Of a stretch of 64,000 nucleotides of DNA, positions 10,990 through 20,111 are shown piece after piece. Made by a program: the position numbers and the translations under genes. Under the pieces are notes generated by a model that had not been told where the DNA came from, ran no database searches, and was given only the letters and a program-made list of their open reading frames with translations. This stretch comes from Imperialibacter sp. EC-SDR9 (lineage in GTDB: Bacteria > Bacteroidota > Bacteroidia > Cytophagales > Cyclobacteriaceae): NCBI RefSeq assembly GCF_902498805.1, contig NZ_LR701584.1:1-64000 (forward strand), in the 5' to 3' direction. Positions within the stretch are counted from its first letter, which is position 1. Each line of letters begins with the position of its first letter.

Positions 10990-11607
10990 ATGGAGGTAGT
11001 GCTTGAAAATGCCGGCAAACGCTATTTGCGTGAGTGGATTTTCAAGAATTTGAACTATACACTCAAAAAAGGCTCCTCATACGCCATTACAGGAAGAAAT
11101 GGAAGCGGGAAATCCACGTTGGCAGCCGTGTTGAGCGGGCAGTTAATTCCCTCTGAAGGGACAGTAAAACACTATATTGACGGAAAAGCAATCGATGAAC
11201 ACCTGGTTTACAGATACACGTCACTGGCAGCACCTTACCTGGAGCTCATTGAGGAATTCACGCTAACCGAAATGGTCAACTTCCATTTCAGCCTTAAAAG
11301 ATTGGAAAGTGGCAAGTCGAAAGAGGACGTCCTACCCTTCGCCTGGCTGGAAGACTCGGCACAAAAACAAGTGAAGCATCTGTCGTCGGGTATGAAGCAG
11401 CGGTTCAAGCTTGCTCTCAGCTTTTTGAGTGCCACGCCACTTCTTATCCTGGATGAGCCTACAAGTAATTTGGACACTAATGGAATAAATTGGTATTTGG
11501 AACGTTTGAATTCTGTGCTACAGGATCGGTTGGTGGTGATCTGTTCCAACCAGTCCTATGAATATGAAATGTGTAGAAACACCATTTCAATTGAAGAATT
11601 CAAGTGA
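10990..11607 (+). CDS. ABC transporter ATP-binding protein
   Basis: About 205 aa from the ATG at 10990, one base after the lpxA stop; a TTG at 10978 in the same frame would overlap lpxA and looks less likely. A compact single ABC ATPase: Walker A TGRNGSGKSTL near residue 38, signature HLSSGMKQRFKLALSF, Walker B LLILDEPTSNLD and the H-loop region VVICSNQ (Asn/Gln instead of a clear His). No permease partner is adjacent. The position at the end of the lpx operon suggests a link to lipid or envelope export, but that is only inferred from the neighbourhood. Confidence 0.9.
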   Translation: MEVVLENAGKRYLREWIFKNLNYTLKKGSSYAITGRNGSGKSTLAAVLSGQLIPSEGTVKHYIDGKAIDEHLVYRYTSLAAPYLELIEEFTLTEMVNFHFSLKRLESGKSKEDVLPFAWLEDSAQKQVKHLSSGMKQRFKLALSFLSATPLLILDEPTSNLDTNGINWYLERLNSVLQDRLVVICSNQSYEYEMCRNTISIEEFK

Positions 11608-11670
11608 AACATTGGATTATTCCTATTTTAATTTTTTAAACCGTAATTAGGTATAATTTTCAATTTCTGC

Positions 11671-11678
11671 TATTTTTG
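11671..11678 (+). promoter_or_regulatory. Possible Bacteroidota -7 element
   Basis: TATTTTTG matches the Bacteroidota -7 consensus TAnnTTTG and lies about 35 bases before the start of the lipoprotein gene at 11713. No clear TTG -33 element is present at the expected distance. The surrounding 100 bases are strongly AT-rich. Confidence 0.35.
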
Positions 11679-11712
11679 AAAAAGGTTAATTTTTAGTTAT
11701 AACTAAATCCAC

Positions 11713-12216
11713 ATGAACAAACTATCTAATCTATTCACAGCAACAACAATTTTCGCATTGATTATTTTTATCAGTTGCGGAGGCGGGGATGATCCCGGAA
11801 CAACAGAGCCGGATCCCGTAGCCGAGCGGCTCGAACTGCTCCTCAATGGAGGAACGGAATGGGCAGTAGCGGCCGGAGCGGTAAAACAGGATGGTGTAGC
11901 AGCCACAGAGTGGGATGGCTTCGGTTTGAAGTTTACCGGTTCTGGCAGTAGTGGAAGCTACACAGCTACTGGTAGACCAGCAGCCTCAGAAGTACCCAAT
12001 GTTGACGTAGTATGGCCAGCAAGCGGTACCTGGTCATTTGGTGACGGCGCAACAGCTGGAGAGAAAGACATTAGCAAAATAGTAAGAAGCGATGGCGTTA
12101 CGATGGCTGCTTCGGTAACATCTACCAAGCTTAGTCTGACATTCACTATCGAAGACACTGGTGCGGGCCGTATGCAAGGTGTAGCCGGTACTTGGGTGTT
12201 TGAATTCCCTAACTAA
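11713..12216 (+). CDS. Small putative surface lipoprotein
   Basis: 167 aa. The N-terminus is a lipoprotein signal peptide with the lipobox FISCGGG, so Cys23-24 region is the lipidated residue. The acidic stretch just after the Cys (GGGDDPGTTEPDP) resembles signals that send Bacteroidota lipoproteins to the outer face of the outer membrane. The rest is Gly/Thr/Ser-rich with predicted beta strands and no domain that I recognise. It is a single gene between the lpx operon and convergent mutS2, with its own likely promoter and a strong terminator. Function unknown. Confidence 0.8.
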   Translation: MNKLSNLFTATTIFALIIFISCGGGDDPGTTEPDPVAERLELLLNGGTEWAVAAGAVKQDGVAATEWDGFGLKFTGSGSSGSYTATGRPAASEVPNVDVVWPASGTWSFGDGATAGEKDISKIVRSDGVTMAASVTSTKLSLTFTIEDTGAGRMQGVAGTWVFEFPN

Positions 12217-12242
12217 TATCGATCTCAGATACGACTAGTACA

Positions 12243-12268
12243 AAGGCCCAGAACGGGCCTTTTTTTTA
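12243..12268 (+). terminator. Rho-independent terminator after the lipoprotein gene
   Basis: The stem AGGCCC / GGGCCT encloses a 5-base loop (AGAAC) and is followed by an unbroken T run. It ends the + strand transcript just before the convergent stop of mutS2 at 12266. Confidence 0.9.
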
Positions 12269-14665
12269 CTGTCTGAAGCTGATAACAGTCACCCCACTAC
12301 CACCTCTCTCCACATGTTCGTCGGCCATCCGCTCAATGAACTTATTGCCACTCAGGTAGCGTCTGATCACCTCTCTTAAGATTCCATCGCCCTTGCCGTG
12401 CACTATCCTCACCTCGTGCATGCTGAAGAGTACAGAGCTATCTATAAAATCGTCCACCAGTTGAATGGCCTCATCAGCCCTCTTCCCTCTAAGATCAAGA
12501 TTGGGCGAGAAGTCGGCCCTTCTCTGGTTCATGTCGATCCCTTTGAAAACACCACCGACGCTCTCTCGCTTGAAACTCTTTTTTCCCTGTAAGGACGATT
12601 TTACTTTTTCAAGACGGTTAAGTGCAATATGAGATTTTAGCTCTCCCATGAGTACTTCCGCTTTTTTTCCCCGAATCGACACCACTTCACCTGCGGACTC
12701 CTGCCCTGCCATCCTGACCTTGTCGCCCACTTTTATCTCACCAGCCACAGTTTTCCAAACAGGCTTCTTTTCCTCTACTTCCTCAGTGAGCGAAACCTGT
12801 ATTTCTGTGAGCTTTTGACGCACCTCTTTCGTCTTTTCCTTTTCGGCTTTATTCTCTTTTATCTCTCTAATGGTGTTTTCTACAGCCTTATTGGCATCCA
12901 GCACTATACGCTTGGCCTCTTGCTTGGCCTCCTTTATAATCTTGCTCTTTTCTGCATCCAAATGAGCTTTCAAATCCTGGTAGTCCTTCAGCACCTTTTC
13001 AAGCTCGGTATTCTTCCTGTTAACACTCTCGTATCTGGTTTGAAAGTCGTTCTTGGCAGCTTCCAACTCGTTGATGAGCGTTTCAAATTTTACCTGCGAG
13101 TGTCCAACGAGGCTTTTCGCTCTTTCGATCACTGCATTTGACAACCCAATATTTGCAGCCATCTCCAATGCGAACGAGCTCCCGGGTCGGCCTACCTCCA
13201 GTTCATACAAAGGCCTTAACTGGTTTACATCGTATCTCATGGCCCCGTTGATGATCCCGGCATTCTTCTCGGCCATGCTCTTCAGGTTGCCATAGTGTGT
13301 TGTAATGACTCCGAATGACTGCTTCTTATATAATTGCTCCAGCACGCCTTCGGCGATCGCTCCACCAAACTGCGGCTCGGTGCCAGCACCAAACTCATCG
13401 ATCAGAAACAAGGTCTTCCCCCCTGCATTTTCCAGAAAGAAGCGCATAGAAGTGAGGTGAGAACTGTAGGTGCTTAGGTCATTTTCCAGCGACTGCTCGT
13501 CGCCCATGTCGATGAAGATCTTATTAAAGACGCCCATGACGGAGTCGTCTCTCACGGGCACCAAAAGGCCACACTGTAGCATGTATTGCAGTAGAACGAC
13601 TGTTTTCAGGCAGACAGACTTACCACCGGCATTTGGCCCCGAAATGATGAGAATGCGCTTTTCGGCGTCGAGCTCAATATCCAGAGGAATGATTGGTTTT
13701 TGCGCCTTTTTGTGCAACAGATAAAGAAGAGGATGCACTGCCTTGTGCCAAACAATGACAGGCTTTTCGTCTATGATAGGCAGCAATCCATTGATTTCTA
13801 TGGCGAACAAAGCCTTCGCTCGTATAAAGTCAACTGCACCAAGAAAGTGGTAAGCTTTTTCCAGCGCAGGAACGTGAGGCCTGAGTTGATCTGTCAGGTT
13901 TCTGAGAATCCTGATAATTTCCCTTCTTTCCTCCAGTTCCAGCTCCCTGATTCGGTTATTAATTTCCAGGGCCTCAGCGGGTTCCATAAAGACAGTGTGC
14001 CCTGTTGCAGACTCGTCATGAATAAACCCCTTTAGTTTCCGTTTGTGCTCTGCAAGCACAGGAATAACCAAACGTCCGCCCCTCACGGCGATGGAACCGT
14101 CGTCAGGTGACCACCCCTGTTTTTGTGCGTCTTTGCTTATGTGATCCATTACCCGCCTCAGCGATGAATGCTCGCTGACCATAGAAGCCCTTATTTGCAT
14201 GAGTTCTTTGGAGGCGTTGGCCCTTAGCTTTCCTGTATCATCAATAATAGCTTCGAACCATTTAATAACATCGACAGGAAGGTCGACCATCCCCAATAAG
14301 CCATAAAGTGTTGGGCACTCTTCGGCATGCTTTATCAACACTGACTGAAGCTGTATGATGGTGCTAAGTGACCTTTTAAGGTCGTAGGCTTCTTCTTCCT
14401 CCAGGTAAGTGCCGCTAACCTTCATTTTGGCCAGCTGCTCCGCCGGATCAATGTAGTTGGCGTCGGGCAGTCTGTTACCTGCCGCAAATAACCGTCTAAG
14501 CTCTTCAGTTTGGATCAAAAGCCTTTTCAGGTACTTCAGGTCGTCTGAAGGCTTCATCTTCTCTACATGCCTTGTGCCGAGGCTGCTGAGGCACTTGGCC
14601 ACAACCATTTCACGAATTTTGTCGAAGCCCGTTTTGGCCTCGAAGGTATCAGGAAACACCCTCAT
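12266..14665 (-). CDS. mutS2: Endonuclease MutS2
   Basis: 799 aa, full length. MutS-type core helices (about 1-300) lead to an ABC-type ATPase (about 310-520): Walker A SGPNAGGKSVCLKT, Walker B LFLIDEFGAGTEP, and ITTHYGNLK. A long charged coiled coil (about 520-640) follows, then a KOW-like segment (KVRMAGQESAGEVV) and a C-terminal Smr nuclease domain (LDLRGKRADEA, VRIVHGKGDGIL). MutS2 proteins suppress recombination or act on collided ribosomes rather than in mismatch repair. It overlaps the upstream lipoprotein gene by 4 bases, so the two form one unit. Confidence 0.95.
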   Translation of the reverse strand: MRVFPDTFEAKTGFDKIREMVVAKCLSSLGTRHVEKMKPSDDLKYLKRLLIQTEELRRLFAAGNRLPDANYIDPAEQLAKMKVSGTYLEEEEAYDLKRSLSTIIQLQSVLIKHAEECPTLYGLLGMVDLPVDVIKWFEAIIDDTGKLRANASKELMQIRASMVSEHSSLRRVMDHISKDAQKQGWSPDDGSIAVRGGRLVIPVLAEHKRKLKGFIHDESATGHTVFMEPAEALEINNRIRELELEERREIIRILRNLTDQLRPHVPALEKAYHFLGAVDFIRAKALFAIEINGLLPIIDEKPVIVWHKAVHPLLYLLHKKAQKPIIPLDIELDAEKRILIISGPNAGGKSVCLKTVVLLQYMLQCGLLVPVRDDSVMGVFNKIFIDMGDEQSLENDLSTYSSHLTSMRFFLENAGGKTLFLIDEFGAGTEPQFGGAIAEGVLEQLYKKQSFGVITTHYGNLKSMAEKNAGIINGAMRYDVNQLRPLYELEVGRPGSSFALEMAANIGLSNAVIERAKSLVGHSQVKFETLINELEAAKNDFQTRYESVNRKNTELEKVLKDYQDLKAHLDAEKSKIIKEAKQEAKRIVLDANKAVENTIREIKENKAEKEKTKEVRQKLTEIQVSLTEEVEEKKPVWKTVAGEIKVGDKVRMAGQESAGEVVSIRGKKAEVLMGELKSHIALNRLEKVKSSLQGKKSFKRESVGGVFKGIDMNQRRADFSPNLDLRGKRADEAIQLVDDFIDSSVLFSMHEVRIVHGKGDGILREVIRRYLSGNKFIERMADEHVERGGSGVTVISFRQ

Positions 14666-15045
14666 AGCGACTCTCCTGATTCTTCAGGCTCCTTACGAGG
14701 GCCCATATTCCGCCTCACTGAGAGACTATCTACCACTGCTGCATAAATTTTGTCGAGCATTTCCACGTGCTCAAGGTAATATTCAAAACTATGCGTATAA
14801 ACCGAATCCGATACGTTGTGTTTGTCAAACAAAAGTTGTTGCTGCTGCTTGTAAAGAGCCGTTGAGGAGTCGTAGGTTAACTTCAGCGACGCTACCTCCG
14901 TTTCCAGCTGATGTATATCTGTGAGAATGCTGATCATTCGTTGGGGCTCAACGACACCCACAGGAATTTCCTCTTTGTTGCTACACCCAAAGAGAGATAT
15001 AAAGAAAAGGCCACCAAGGCTCCAAAAAACATTTTTCACCGACAA
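14662..15045 (-). CDS. DUF4296-type lipoprotein
   Basis: 127 aa. The lipobox LFGCSNKEE marks it as a lipoprotein. The body resembles the Bacteroidota-specific DUF4296 family: an IHQLETEVA helix, and HNVSDSVYTHSFEYYLEH near residue 75. The family is of unknown function, in the periplasm or outer membrane. Its last 4 bases overlap mutS2. It starts 45 bases from the divergent DUF58 gene. Confidence 0.85.
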   Translation of the reverse strand: MSVKNVFWSLGGLFFISLFGCSNKEEIPVGVVEPQRMISILTDIHQLETEVASLKLTYDSSTALYKQQQQLLFDKHNVSDSVYTHSFEYYLEHVEMLDKIYAAVVDSLSVRRNMGPRKEPEESGESL

Positions 15046-15090
15046 AATTTAGCTAAATAAATTCTAACTTTAAACCCCAAACCAAGAGTG

Positions 15091-15969
15091 ATGAAGGATT
15101 TCCTCAAGAAGCTGCGAAGATATGAGATTGAGATCAGGAAGGCAATCACCTCACAAATGCAGGGAGATTTTCATTCGATCTTTAAAGGCTCCGGCCTGGA
15201 GTTTGACGACGTGCGTCAATACCAGTACGGAGATGATATCAGAACCATAGACTGGAATGTGACTGCCAAAGGGCACGGCACCTTTGTGAAAACATTCAAG
15301 GAGGAAAAGGAGCAGACGGTCTTCTTTATTCTCGACGTAAGTGCCTCTCAGGAAATTGGCGCCGACGGGCAGCAAAAGATAGATATTGGAAAAGAGCTCT
15401 GTGGGCTTTTGGCTCTTTCAGCCATTAAGGAGGGCAGCCAGGTTGGTGTGTTGTGCTATTCTGACCAAAAGGAAAAATATATCAAGCCAGCTAAGGGGCT
15501 AAGACATGCCTATCAAATTATAGATAGCTTGTTTAACCTGAAGCCATCATCAACAGGTACCAATCTAAACCTGGGCATAAGAAGCGCCATGAATATGATT
15601 CATCGCAAAAGCGTGATCATTATGATCTCCGATTTTGTGGACGATGACTATCAACAGGGCATTAAGGCTTTAGCAAAAAAACACGACCTTGTGGTGATCC
15701 ACTTGAGCGACAGAAGAGAAACGCATTTCCCAAGGCTAGGCATAGTGCCATTGTACGACAAGGAAAGTAAAAAAACGATTTGGGTGAACACTTCCGCCCC
15801 TGCCTTTCGTAAAAAAGTAGAAACCATCTATCAGGGAAACCAGTATGATCTTGAGAAGTTGTGCAAGAAGAATCAGGCCAACTACCTTTCTATAAGTACC
15901 GAAGAAGAATACGTGCCAAAATTGATCCGTTTGTTTAGAGTGAGAAATAAAGTCAGGAAAAGTGGGTAA
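15091..15969 (+). CDS. DUF58 domain protein of a Bat operon
   Basis: 292 aa from ATG 15091 (a GTG directly precedes it at 15088). DUF58 motifs are clear: GLEFDDVRQYQYGDD, then IRTIDWNVTAKG, with a von Willebrand A-like fold after it (ILDVSASQ, MISDFVDDD). DUF58 proteins sit with MoxR ATPases and VWA proteins in the aerotolerance (Bat) operon. The moxR gene that usually precedes them is not here: the upstream neighbour is a divergent lipoprotein gene. The stop overlaps the next GTG start by 8 bases. Confidence 0.92.
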   Translation: MKDFLKKLRRYEIEIRKAITSQMQGDFHSIFKGSGLEFDDVRQYQYGDDIRTIDWNVTAKGHGTFVKTFKEEKEQTVFFILDVSASQEIGADGQQKIDIGKELCGLLALSAIKEGSQVGVLCYSDQKEKYIKPAKGLRHAYQIIDSLFNLKPSSTGTNLNLGIRSAMNMIHRKSVIIMISDFVDDDYQQGIKALAKKHDLVVIHLSDRRETHFPRLGIVPLYDKESKKTIWVNTSAPAFRKKVETIYQGNQYDLEKLCKKNQANYLSISTEEEYVPKLIRLFRVRNKVRKSG

Positions 15970-16855
15970 AACGACGGTTTGTTTCATGGCTGCATGGCTG
16001 CTTAGCTGGGGGGCACTGCATAGCCAATCGGTGAATGTTAAAGGATACTTTCTGGAGGACAGCGTGAAGCTGGGTAGCCCTGCTAGCTATGTGCTCGTGG
16101 CCGAGTACCCCGGCAGCATTAAAGTGCTATTTCCCGACTCCACGCATCGTTTTACTCCGTTCGAATTCAACAAACAAACGTTTTTTCCTTCCCGACTAAG
16201 AAATGGCTCCGTAGTGGATAGCGTCATTTATGAGCTTTCCACTTTTGAGCTTGAGCCCTACCAAAGCCTTCAGCTCCCTGTGTTTCGGCTGAGAGAAAAA
16301 GACAGCCTGAAGGTGATGTCTAATGTCGATTCACTGTTTATTGATGGCCTGCTGGACGAAATTCCTCAGGATGCCAAATTAAAAGAAACTGTGGGCTACA
16401 GTCCGCTGGATTTCGCTTTCAACTATCCCTACCTCGTTATTGGCGGTATTATCTTTCTGATCATTGTTATCACGCTTTTCCTTGTTTTCGGAAAAACGGT
16501 GAGGAAAAAGATCACCCTGTACCGGATGCGGAAGAAATACGAGAAGTTTTCCAATAGCTTTACTGAGCAGCTAAGAACGATAAGGAGCAATAACGATATC
16601 CATGAAGCTGAGTCAGCCTTTATTTCCTGGAAGAGCTACCTGGAGGCGCTCGAAAAGGTGCCCTACACGAAGCTGACGACCAAGGAAATTCTAAAGGGCG
16701 AGGAGAATGAAAAACTTCGAACAGCCTTGAAAAATATCGACAAGAATATTTACGGGCGAGTAGGCGATAATGAGCTCTTCAAGCAGTTTGAAGCATTGGA
16801 AGACATTTGCCAGGACAAATACAACAAGAAGGTAGAGGAGGTGAAACATGGATGA
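15962..16855 (+). CDS. BatD-like membrane protein
   Basis: 297 aa from a GTG at 15962. A signal peptide (about 1-22, ending near GALHSQS) is followed by a periplasmic beta-rich region (about 25-150), one transmembrane segment (about 155-180, IIFLIIVITLFLVF), and a basic cytoplasmic coiled region. It fits the BatD-like partner placed between DUF58 and BatA in Bacteroidota, though sequence conservation is low. The GTG overlaps the DUF58 stop, and its own 3' end overlaps batA by 8 bases, so translation is coupled along the operon. Confidence 0.8.
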   Translation: MGKTTVCFMAAWLLSWGALHSQSVNVKGYFLEDSVKLGSPASYVLVAEYPGSIKVLFPDSTHRFTPFEFNKQTFFPSRLRNGSVVDSVIYELSTFELEPYQSLQLPVFRLREKDSLKVMSNVDSLFIDGLLDEIPQDAKLKETVGYSPLDFAFNYPYLVIGGIIFLIIVITLFLVFGKTVRKKITLYRMRKKYEKFSNSFTEQLRTIRSNNDIHEAESAFISWKSYLEALEKVPYTKLTTKEILKGEENEKLRTALKNIDKNIYGRVGDNELFKQFEALEDICQDKYNKKVEEVKHG

Positions 16856-17909
16856 GGCAGCTATAAAGATGGCAGAGGAAACTCCGTGGTTCTTTCTGAA
16901 ATGGTTCGCACCGTCAACATTTGAGAATTTTGACTGGGCTTTTCCAGTTGTGCTTTATCTGCTACCTGCCGTGCCCCTACTTTTCCTTTTGAAATGGCTG
17001 TTAACGTTCAAAAGGCAACAGAAGCTGGATATTGCGCTTACCAAAACCGACCTTAGATCAGATCCACTTAGCGTACTGAGGTTCTTGCCCGGTTTGGTAT
17101 TATTCTTTACGTTCCTGCTACTCATCATCGCTTTGGCAAGGCCGCAGAAGACGAACGAAAAAGTGGAGCAGTGGACGGAAGGCATCGACATTATGCTGGT
17201 GATTGACATCTCAGAGTCCATGCAAATTCAAGATTTTGAGCCTAACAGGCTGGAGGCAGCCAAACAGGTGGCACGGGATTTTATCACCGGCCGGTTTCAG
17301 GACAGAATCGGTTTGGTGGTATTTTCCGGTGATGCATTTTCTATGTCGCCGCTGACAACCGACTACGACTTACTCAATGCTAATATTAACACTGTAACGT
17401 TCGACTTAATTGAAAGCCGGGGAACTGCCATTGGCAGTGCTTTGGCAGTGGGCACCAATCGAATGCGTGAGTCCGATTCCAAATCGAAGGTACTTATCCT
17501 GTTGAGTGATGGTGATAATACCGCTGGCAACATTGACCCCATCACTGCCGCCGAGCTGGCCAGGGCCTATGACATTAAAATTTACACCATTGCCATTGGA
17601 AAAGAAGGCCGTGTGCCTTTCGGTACCGACTTCTTCGGCAGGACACGCTTTGTGGAGAATACACTCGACGAAACTACGCTGCGGGAAATTGCCCGAATTG
17701 GTGAAGGCAAGTTTTACAGAGCGATCGACAACGATGCATTGGAAAGAGTATTCCAGGAAATTAATGAGTTTGAAAAGGCAGAAATAAAAACGACCCAATT
17801 CAAGGACACGACCGATTTTTATACGGTGTACCTGAAATGGGCCATTGCATTTTTATTGCTTTGGCTACTGCTCAAAAGCAGCTTTATGAGCAATATACTG
17901 AGGGACTAA
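16848..17909 (+). CDS. batA: BatA-type VWA membrane protein
   Basis: 353 aa. Two N-terminal membrane segments (about 25-50 and 78-98), a VWA domain (about 110-300) with a complete MIDAS motif (DISES, then TAIGSAL and LSDGDN), and a C-terminal transmembrane helix near 327-345. This is the usual layout of BatA in the Bat operon, linked to aerotolerance or envelope stress in Bacteroidota. BatB and the TPR gene BatC, which usually follow, are missing: the next gene is convergent. The operon is thus shorter than the common form. Confidence 0.92.
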   Translation: MDEAAIKMAEETPWFFLKWFAPSTFENFDWAFPVVLYLLPAVPLLFLLKWLLTFKRQQKLDIALTKTDLRSDPLSVLRFLPGLVLFFTFLLLIIALARPQKTNEKVEQWTEGIDIMLVIDISESMQIQDFEPNRLEAAKQVARDFITGRFQDRIGLVVFSGDAFSMSPLTTDYDLLNANINTVTFDLIESRGTAIGSALAVGTNRMRESDSKSKVLILLSDGDNTAGNIDPITAAELARAYDIKIYTIAIGKEGRVPFGTDFFGRTRFVENTLDETTLREIARIGEGKFYRAIDNDALERVFQEINEFEKAEIKTTQFKDTTDFYTVYLKWAIAFLLLWLLLKSSFMSNILRD

Positions 17910-17932
17910 AGCCTTCAGCTTCGGTAAAAGTG

Positions 17933-18997
17933 CTATTCGTCCTGATCAATTCTATCACCTTTCCCTCCTCCAAAATGAGCGTTAATAATTGGCAGCACCC
18001 TTAGTCCTTTCGGATTGTCCTTTACAATATTGATGAGACCGATTTGCATGCCACGAAGGCGATGGGTGGTGTTGATGATGCCGATACTCAGGCCATTCTG
18101 AGTACCCTGCACGGCATTAACCGCACTGATGGAAATTCCATTCAATGAACTATCCGATCCACTTTCTACCTTCAGGAAAATGGGGGCAACCGTAATGCCT
18201 GACACCTGCTGACCACCAATGGCCAGTGCCACATTGATACCCCTGATTTTCTTCGAGCCCATGCCTACACCAGCAAAGTTAATACCGGTAAGCGACTCTC
18301 CGGCGCCGATTCCAACAGCGGCCAAATTGATACCTGTCATTTTCTGACCGGCCCCCATGCCTATTCCGGCTACATTAAGGCCGATGGCATTCTCGGAAGC
18401 ACCCAGGCCTACCAGGGCAAGGTTGATACCCTTCAGGCTCTCACCAGCGCCCACACCAATACCGCCGAAGTTAAACCCAATAGCATTGCCAGACGTGCCC
18501 ATACCTACCCCACCAATATTAATACCTTTGATATCACCACCGGCACCAACACCCACCAGACCGAGGTTGAACCCTGCCACATCGCCGCCAGCACCTACTC
18601 CCACACCTCCGATATTTATTCCAGACAAGCTGTTACCAGCCCCAACGCCAATACCGGCGATGTTGATGCCCGACACATTTCTCCTGGCCCCAACACCAAA
18701 TATCCCCAGGCTTATCCCGCTCCTGTTTTCGGAGCCCAATGCCAAAGGGACGCCAACAGAGATTCCATTCACATCACCAGTGTGAAGTTCGTCGTCCTTG
18801 GGTGCCCAGGCAGTAATATTGATCCCGTTGACCTTTTCAAGGTTGCTGTCTTTAAAATTGAACCGGATACCGGTGAAGCTTGGAAGGTTACCAAATCCGA
18901 TGCCGCCTTTCTTTGAGGGAATGCCAAAGCCCTGAGAAAAGGCACATTGTGCTGAAAGAACCAGCACAACCACTGCTGAAATCGTAGTCTTTTTCAT
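17933..18997 (-). CDS. Repeat-rich secreted protein (LA_2272-type)
   Basis: About 354 aa from the ATG at 18997; the frame is open upstream to 19075, but MKKTTISAVVVLVLSAQCAFSQ is a clear signal peptide start. Residues about 110-280 consist of about 10 tandem repeats of 20-21 residues based on GINIAGIGVGAG, each with paired Gly/Asn-Ile-Gly motifs, which should fold as a beta-solenoid. This matches the LA_2272 surface repeat family, of unknown function. DNA of the repeats is alike in a 60-63 base period, so recombination could change copy number. Stands alone on the minus strand, convergent with batA and divergent from the sigma factor gene. Confidence 0.82.
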   Translation of the reverse strand: MKKTTISAVVVLVLSAQCAFSQGFGIPSKKGGIGFGNLPSFTGIRFNFKDSNLEKVNGINITAWAPKDDELHTGDVNGISVGVPLALGSENRSGISLGIFGVGARRNVSGINIAGIGVGAGNSLSGINIGGVGVGAGGDVAGFNLGLVGVGAGGDIKGINIGGVGMGTSGNAIGFNFGGIGVGAGESLKGINLALVGLGASENAIGLNVAGIGMGAGQKMTGINLAAVGIGAGESLTGINFAGVGMGSKKIRGINVALAIGGQQVSGITVAPIFLKVESGSDSSLNGISISAVNAVQGTQNGLSIGIINTTHRLRGMQIGLINIVKDNPKGLRVLPIINAHFGGGKGDRIDQDE

Positions 18998-19128
18998 AGT
19001 CCGTTTTTGAGTTTTTATTGAATGGAAGATGTCCACCAGTTGGGGTAGGTTGCATGAGTACAATAGATTTCTCAAGTTTTTTTAGAACCTTTAAAGTAAA
19101 ATCAAATCTGCGTTCGTCTACTTATTTG

Positions 19129-19704
19129 ATGAACGAACCTGTTTCACTCACGATGACCGAAAGAAGATCTCAAAACATTGCTGAAGCATTAAAGCAATAC
19201 GGGAAACGTCTGTTTGGCTTTATCAGATCGAGGGTGCGAACACTGGAGGAGGCTGAAGACATCACGCAGGAGGTGTGGTATCAATTCAGCAACCTGGTTG
19301 ATGTGGAGTCGATAGAGCAGGTAAATGCCTGGCTATTCCGGGTAGCCAGAAACAAGATTACCGACAACTACCGAAAGAAAAAGGTCGATCTTCTGGACGA
19401 TCAGACCTTCGAAGATGACGGCGACGGTGATTACATGCTGAGAGACCTTTTGCCGTCTGAGGAAGATGTGCCTGAGCTTGAAAACCTGAAAGAAATATTC
19501 AGGAAGGAACTGTTTGCAGCGCTCGAAGAGCTTCCTGTCAATCAACAGCAAGTCTTTATCTGGAACGAAATAGAAGATATGACTTTCCAGGAAATGTCAG
19601 ACCTGACAGGAGAGAATATCAAAACTCTGATATCAAGGAAACGATACGCAGTGCAGCACCTAAGAAAAAAGCTGCTGCCGCTTTACAATGAATTAATGAA
19701 TTAA
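19129..19704 (+). CDS. ECF-type RNA polymerase sigma factor
   Basis: About 191 aa from the ATG at 19129 (MNEPVSL); MTERRSQN at 19153 is the other option, and the upstream open frame to 19018 has no family likeness. Region 2 (YGKRLFGFIRSRV, EEAEDITQEVWYQF, VNAWLFRVARNKITDNYR) and region 4 (LEELPVNQQQVFIWNEIEDMTFQEMSDLTGENIKTLISRKRYA) are complete. ECF sigma factors direct RNA polymerase to a small regulon. The 125-aa membrane protein 12 bases downstream may be its membrane partner. The region is a minimal regulator pair without a classic anti-sigma. Confidence 0.92.
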   Translation: MNEPVSLTMTERRSQNIAEALKQYGKRLFGFIRSRVRTLEEAEDITQEVWYQFSNLVDVESIEQVNAWLFRVARNKITDNYRKKKVDLLDDQTFEDDGDGDYMLRDLLPSEEDVPELENLKEIFRKELFAALEELPVNQQQVFIWNEIEDMTFQEMSDLTGENIKTLISRKRYAVQHLRKKLLPLYNELMN

Positions 19705-19716
19705 AATAACATAGTT

Positions 19717-20094
19717 ATGTATACTGAAAATAAGTTCAACCGTGGTAAACATTGGGCGAAGAAGATAGGCTTATTTGTTCTGCTTGCACCTCTTTTCGTG
19801 TTCGTCTTTGGCTTCGTAGTCATGACGCTGTGGAATTATACCCTTCCAGCCCTGTTCGGAATAAGTACCGTCACATTCTGGCAGGCGATTGCCATTACCA
19901 TCCTTTCAAAAATCCTCTTTGGCGGGTTTCATGGTGGCAAGGGGCACAAACAAAGTCACAATAGAAGTGACTATTGGAAACACCGCTGGAAAAATATGTC
20001 AGAGGAAGAAAGAGAACGGTATAAAAACCGCTGGAAGAATTGGTGCGACACAAGGTGGGATGATGAGCGGAAGGATACTGAAGAGCAAAGCTGA
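19717..20094 (+). CDS. Small membrane protein paired with the sigma factor gene
   Basis: 125 aa. Two hydrophobic segments at about 18-40 and 48-72 are followed by a Trp/His/Lys-rich cytoplasmic tail with SDYWKHRWKNMSEEERERYKNRWKNW. It follows the ECF sigma factor gene by 12 bases and is probably co-transcribed. It could be an anti-sigma or sensor, but it has no recognisable anti-sigma domain, so function is unknown. Confidence 0.75.
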   Translation: MYTENKFNRGKHWAKKIGLFVLLAPLFVFVFGFVVMTLWNYTLPALFGISTVTFWQAIAITILSKILFGGFHGGKGHKQSHNRSDYWKHRWKNMSEEERERYKNRWKNWCDTRWDDERKDTEEQS

Positions 20095-20111
20095 GGTAAG
20101 AGTTCCCATGA

